From Euryarchaeota archaeon UBA346 (GTDB taxonomy: Archaea; Thermoplasmatota; E2; DHVEG-1): a stretch of DNA of 6,926 bases. Location: positions 13,909 to 20,834 of the forward strand of contig DAJP01000096.1 in assembly GCA_002496355.1 (NCBI GenBank), written 5' to 3'. Both the position numbers and the translations under genes were made by a program. The notes beneath the pieces are model-generated. The model ran no database searches, was not told where the DNA came from, and saw only the letters and a program-made list of their open reading frames with translations. Shown one piece after another: positions 6,923 through 6,926 of the stretch; the stretch's first letter is position 1; every line of letters starts with the position of its first letter.

Positions 6923-6926
6923 TCTT

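Noticed and set aside
1..6926. CRISPR arrays, tRNA/rRNA genes, insertion sequences
   Set aside because: No regularly spaced repeats, tRNA cloverleaf signals, transposase motifs or flanking inverted repeats were seen.

Overview
The window looks archaeal, most likely from an uncultured mesophilic euryarchaeon; Thermoplasmatota is my best guess, but the sequence alone cannot settle it. The reasons are archaeal-type promoters (TTTATATA or TTTAATAT boxes about 25-30 bases before the expected transcription start, one with a purine-rich BRE-like flank) and two genes whose boxes sit so close to the ATG that leaderless mRNAs are expected. There is no bacterial -35/-10 pattern. All four genes are on the minus strand, so transcription runs from high to low coordinates. 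No RNA gene, CRISPR array, insertion sequence or attachment site was recognised.

Layout in transcription order: (1) 6891-5509, an ArsB/SLC13-like ion-transporter-superfamily permease with about 11-12 membrane segments; (2) 5450-3642, a two-ATPase ABC-F translation factor with an extra C-terminal tail of about 45 residues; (3) 3499-554, a large Upf1/Dna2-like superfamily 1 helicase with a long helical insertion and a degenerate Vsr/DUF559-like nuclease domain at its C-terminus; (4) 476 to the left edge, the N-terminal part of a secreted or membrane-anchored protein with a propeptide-like region resembling streptopain (peptidase family C10, Spi-type). The last gene is cut by the window edge before any catalytic domain.

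The genes probably do not form one pathway. Each has its own candidate TATA element, and the gaps (58, 142 and 77 bases) hold promoters, so these look like four separate transcription units pointing the same way. The most interesting stretch is the helicase leader at 3480-3590. It holds a strong TATA box, a perfect 7-bp inverted repeat between the box and the expected start (a typical repressor position), an RNA hairpin candidate that places the Shine-Dalgarno sequence in its loop, and a short overlapping upstream ORF. The helicase is also more AT-rich than the permease and ABC-F genes. Together these suggest a tightly controlled and possibly acquired nucleic-acid-processing gene. A defence role is possible, but no partner gene is visible to support it.
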